64,000 bases of DNA from Thiopseudomonas alkaliphila (GTDB lineage Bacteria; Pseudomonadota; Gammaproteobacteria; Pseudomonadales; Pseudomonadaceae): NCBI RefSeq assembly GCF_001267175.1, contig NZ_CP012358.1:660501-724500 (forward strand), in the 5' to 3' direction. Numbering within the stretch: position 1 is the stretch's first letter; each line of letters opens with the position of its first letter. The notes under the pieces are model-generated. The model worked only from the letters and a program-made list of their open reading frames with translations. It did no database searches and was not told where the DNA came from. Below are positions 61,565-64,000 of the stretch, in pieces. A program made the translations under genes and the position numbers.

Positions 61565-62530
61565 ATGCACGATCTAAATGACCTGTATTACTTTGCAAAA
61601 GTCATTGAGCATAATGGATTCTCTGCTGCAAGCCGCGCCATTGGTATCCCCAAGTCGCGTTTGAGTCGCCGCCTTACCGCTCTAGAAGAGCAACTAGGCG
61701 CACGCCTAATTCAGCGTAACACCCGTAGCATTAAAGCCACTCAGCTTGGTGAAGCCTATTACCTGCACTGCAAAGCCATTCTTGAGCATGCCGAAGCTGC
61801 TCAATCGTTAGTCGAACGCTCCCTTGCTCGCCCCAAAGGCAGCATTCGCTTATCTTGCCCGCAGCCATTAATTGATTTCCTAATCGCCAGCAAAGTTACT
61901 GAGTTTATGACGCTCTATCCCGACGTCAATATTGAGCTTACTCCTAGTGGCCGCCGCACTGACCTAATTAAAGAGGGCTATGACCTAGCGATTCGGGTAC
62001 GCTTTCCGCCCTTTGCCGATAGCGATTTGGTCATTCGCCATTTATCACGCAGCCCACAACGCCTACTCGCATCGCCTGAATTCATTAAGCAACATGGCCG
62101 CCCAAATACCCCTCAAGCGCTTGTGAATCTGCCTTCACTGGACTGGGAAAGACCAGGCAAGCAACATTGCTGGGATCTACAGCAAGCCAACACAGAAAAA
62201 TATGTAATCAACCACACACCACGCTTCGTTACTGATGATTTAGTTGCCTTACGCAACGCGGCTATTTCTGGGGTTGGCCTAGTACAACTCCCTATGCTGA
62301 TTGCCCATGAGGCAATCGCAGCTGGGCAACTAATCGAAATTTTGCCTCAATGGCAATTAACTGATGGAGTTATTCAAGCTGCTTTCACCTCGCGTCGCGG
62401 CATGCTACCTGCAGTTCGGGCTTTTATTGATTTTTTAGCCGATGCCTTCGCCGAAGAAGACTGGTTAACCACACCCTCTCACGCCAGCACCCAACAAACA
62501 GCCCAACGCTTACGTTTGGTGCAAGGGTAA
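61565..62530 (+). CDS. LysR-family transcriptional regulator
   Basis: A 321-residue regulator. The N-terminal winged helix-turn-helix reads NDLYYFAKVIEHNGFSAASRAIGIPKSRLSRRLTALEEQLGARLIQRNTRSIKATQLG. A periplasmic-binding-protein-like effector domain follows. It sits 85 bases after gdx on the same strand. Its targets and inducer are not shown by the context; the pirin/isochorismatase-like pair 2.5 kb away is a possible target only. Confidence 0.92.
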   Translation: MHDLNDLYYFAKVIEHNGFSAASRAIGIPKSRLSRRLTALEEQLGARLIQRNTRSIKATQLGEAYYLHCKAILEHAEAAQSLVERSLARPKGSIRLSCPQPLIDFLIASKVTEFMTLYPDVNIELTPSGRRTDLIKEGYDLAIRVRFPPFADSDLVIRHLSRSPQRLLASPEFIKQHGRPNTPQALVNLPSLDWERPGKQHCWDLQQANTEKYVINHTPRFVTDDLVALRNAAISGVGLVQLPMLIAHEAIAAGQLIEILPQWQLTDGVIQAAFTSRRGMLPAVRAFIDFLADAFAEEDWLTTPSHASTQQTAQRLRLVQG

Positions 62531-62740
62531 TTGCACTGGCTAGGTAAATCAGCTAACTATTTAAGGCAGTTTGGTCAGCTAAAAAGTAAGATTTTTGTTT
62601 AGGCTTAGCCTGCCTAACTGCGGTATCGGTAAGCGCCATGTACACAATCCTAAAGCATGCGTTCATGTATACACTTTTATGTACATATAAAACGTGGCTG
62701 GGTAAGGACTGAATGATACTACTAGATACCTGAAAGCCAA

Positions 62741-62768
62741 TAAAAAAGCCCCTTTGCAGGGGCTTTAA
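62741..62768 (-). terminator. Terminator of the Arg-His-Leu tRNA operon
   Basis: AGCCCCT (62748-62754) and AGGGGCT with loop TTGC, T-run on the minus strand (AAAAAA at 62742-62747 read from the plus strand). It lies about 30 bases beyond the last tRNA. Confidence 0.9.
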
Positions 62769-62798
62769 TACTTGCTAGGTCTGCTATAGACCTTTAAA

Positions 62799-62883
62799 TG
62801 GTGCGGACGGAGAGACTCGAACTCTCACACCTCGCGGCGCCAGAACCTAAATCTGGTGTGTCTACCAATTTCACCACGTCCGC
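62799..62883 (-). tRNA. tRNA-Leu(TAG)
   Basis: An 85-base class II tRNA with a long variable arm, GCGGACG acceptor and CCA encoded. Anticodon loop TTTAGGT between CCAGA and TCTGG gives TAG. Confidence 0.95.
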
Positions 62884-62924
62884 AAAACTTGCAGGTTACC
62901 CGCTTGGCGCAGATAACAAAAATA

Positions 62925-63001
62925 TGGGGTGGACGATGGGAATCGAACCCACGACAGCAGGAATCACAATCCTGAGCTCTACCAACTGAGCTACGCCCAC
63001 C
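62925..63001 (-). tRNA. tRNA-His(GTG)
   Basis: A 77-base tRNA with the extra G-1 pairing to discriminator C, acceptor GTGGGCG with CGTCCAC, anticodon loop TTGTGAT, anticodon GTG, CCA encoded. Confidence 0.95.
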
Positions 63002-63042
63002 ATATTACTTTACCGCTACTTACCTAGATGCCTAACTTAAGT

Positions 63043-63119
63043 TGGCACGCCCGGCAGGGCTCGAACCTGCGACCACCCGCTTAGAAGGCGGGTGCTCTAT
63101 CCAGCTGAGCTACGGGCGC
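63043..63119 (-). tRNA. tRNA-Arg(TCT)
   Basis: A 77-base tRNA, acceptor GCGCCCG with CGGGCGT, anticodon loop CTTCTAA, anticodon TCT, CCA encoded. It is the first gene of the three-tRNA unit. Confidence 0.95.
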
Positions 63120-63213
63120 CTTACTTAATCGTATGGCTTTCAGTACAGAATGCTTAGCATCTTTACTGTACCGCGCTGTTTCCAGCTCCAGGCTGTCTGG
63201 GTAAGCGGGGCGT

Positions 63214-63241
63214 ATATTAGCACGCTTTTAATATCCGTCAA
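63214..63241 (-). promoter_or_regulatory. Promoter of the Arg-His-Leu tRNA operon
   Basis: On the minus strand: TTGACG at 63241-63236, 16-base spacer, TAATAT at 63219-63214, then a GC-rich discriminator ACGCCCCGC. Strong sigma-70-like with a stable-RNA type discriminator. It lies about 95 bases before tRNA-Arg. Confidence 0.78.
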
Positions 63242-63396
63242 CTGTTTTTTTAAAATTATTTTAAAAATAATCTGTTAGCGGGCTTTTTTGCTTATTTAAT
63301 GCACAAGGGATAAATGTTTAGCCCCATGACTTTGCTATCAGTAGCGTCCATGCGAGAATAGCCTCATTTTTCACTGTAATGGCTATTACTTCCCCT

Positions 63397-64000
63397 ATGA
63401 CTGCACACATTTTAGACGGCAAACAGATTGCCGCAAGCATTCGTCAAACCATCTCTGAACAAGTGGCTCAACGCCTAGAACAAGGCCTCCGTGCGCCAGG
63501 CTTAGCTGTTATCTTAGTCGGTAGCGATCCGGCCTCTGAAGTTTATGTTGCCCATAAGCGTAAAGACTGCGAGCAAGTCGGCTTTGTTTCTAAGGCCTAT
63601 GACTTACCAGAAAGCACCAGCCAAGAAGAATTACTCAATCTGATTGAACAGCTCAATAATGATTCTGAGGTCGATGGTATTTTGGTGCAACTGCCATTAC
63701 CGGCCCACCTAGACTCTTCAGTGCTACTAGAGCGCATTCGTCCTGAAAAAGACGTGGATGGCTTTCACCCGTTTAATATTGGCCGCCTAGCCCAGCGCAT
63801 GCCATTACTACGCCCGTGCACCCCTAAAGGTATTATTACCTTACTGGAGCACACTCAAATTGATTTGCATGGACTTAACGCAGTCATCGTTGGCGCCTCC
63901 AATATTGTCGGTCGTCCGATGGCCCTAGAACTGTTACTTGCGGGCTGTACTACCACTATCACTCACCGTTTCACCAATAACTTAGAAGAGCATGTACGCC
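63397..64000 (+). CDS. folD: Bifunctional methylene-THF dehydrogenase/cyclohydrolase FolD, N-terminal part (cut by window end)
   Basis: FolD interconverts methylene-, methenyl- and formyl-tetrahydrofolate. The visible 201 codons ([17 protein letters not shown] at ATG 63397) have the conserved Tyr and Lys in [18 protein letters not shown] and [18 protein letters not shown]. The Rossmann beginning [18 protein letters not shown] follows. It runs off the right edge. An in-frame ATG at 63379 would add six residues. The divergent tRNAs match the Pseudomonas neighbourhood. Confidence 0.96.
   Translation, partial: MTAHILDGKQIAASIRQTISEQVAQRLEQGLRAPGLAVILVGSDPASEVYVAHKRKDCEQVGFVSKAYDLPESTSQEELLNLIEQLNNDSEVDGILVQLPLPAHLDSSVLLERIRPEKDVDGFHPFNIGRLAQRMPLLRPCTPKGIITLLEHTQIDLHGLNAVIVGASNIVGRPMALELLLAGCTTTITHRFTNNLEEHVR

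Noticed and set aside
62798..62989. 63-codon frame over the tRNA-Leu and tRNA-His genes
   Set aside because: The sequence is fully explained by the two tRNA genes read backwards; such frames are a known annotation artefact.

Overview
The window looks like the chromosome of a gammaproteobacterium of the Pseudomonadaceae with moderate GC content. The support is gene order and family content: fabA-fabB, thrH, algW, hisC-hisD-hisG-murA-ibaG-mlaBCDEF on one strand with kdsD-kdsC-lptC-lptA-lptB diverging from it, and an Arg-His-Leu tRNA cluster divergent from folD. These are Pseudomonas-type arrangements. A low-GC genus such as Thiopseudomonas/Oblitimonas is my best guess, but that is inference.

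Layout. (1) Bases 1-3.2 kb are the edge of a type VI secretion locus (tssK 3' part, tssL), an unassigned membrane protein and a TagX-like M15 peptidoglycan peptidase. (2) 3.2-5.9 kb is a scrap zone: the C-terminal tail of a FepA-like siderophore receptor, an IS3-family element that looks intact, and a badly decayed IS1182-family transposase. (3) 5.9-33 kb is mostly housekeeping: ppiA, ycgN-like, tilS, accA, dnaE, a DTW-domain tRNA modification enzyme, fabAB, thrH, a YciA-type thioesterase, phrB, algW, a Nif3-like protein, ogt, pbpC, yaaA, and the his/murA/mla block. (4) 33-40 kb holds the lipopolysaccharide genes kdsD to lptB, then a DsbA-family protein and an ABC exporter, and a duplicated Ala-Glu tRNA pair behind a consensus promoter. 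(5) 40-54 kb is accessory and transport: a TSUP permease, nudC, a dying TnpB relic, a crotonase, nhaB, an exported amine oxidase/cytochrome c/RidA operon, yciH, putP, an FMN glutamate-synthase-like protein, a Mn-riboswitch-controlled GDT1-family exporter and phaR. (6) 53.0-54.8 kb is an IS605-type element with an apparently complete TnpB and a broken TnpA, inserted exactly at the stop codon of ybaK. (7) 55-64 kb: an outer-membrane protein plus exported Ntn amidase pair, an isochorismatase-like hydrolase plus pirin, azlCD, a lipoprotein, a guanidine-II riboswitch with its SMR exporter, a LysR regulator, three tRNAs, and the start of folD.

Genes that work together: Mla (phospholipid retrieval), MurA (peptidoglycan precursor) and Kds/Lpt (LPS) form a cell-envelope block. 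The amine oxidase, cytochrome and RidA look like one periplasmic amine-oxidising chain. Riboswitches tie two exporters to their likely ligands, Mn2+ and guanidinium. No CRISPR array, rRNA or prophage is visible.
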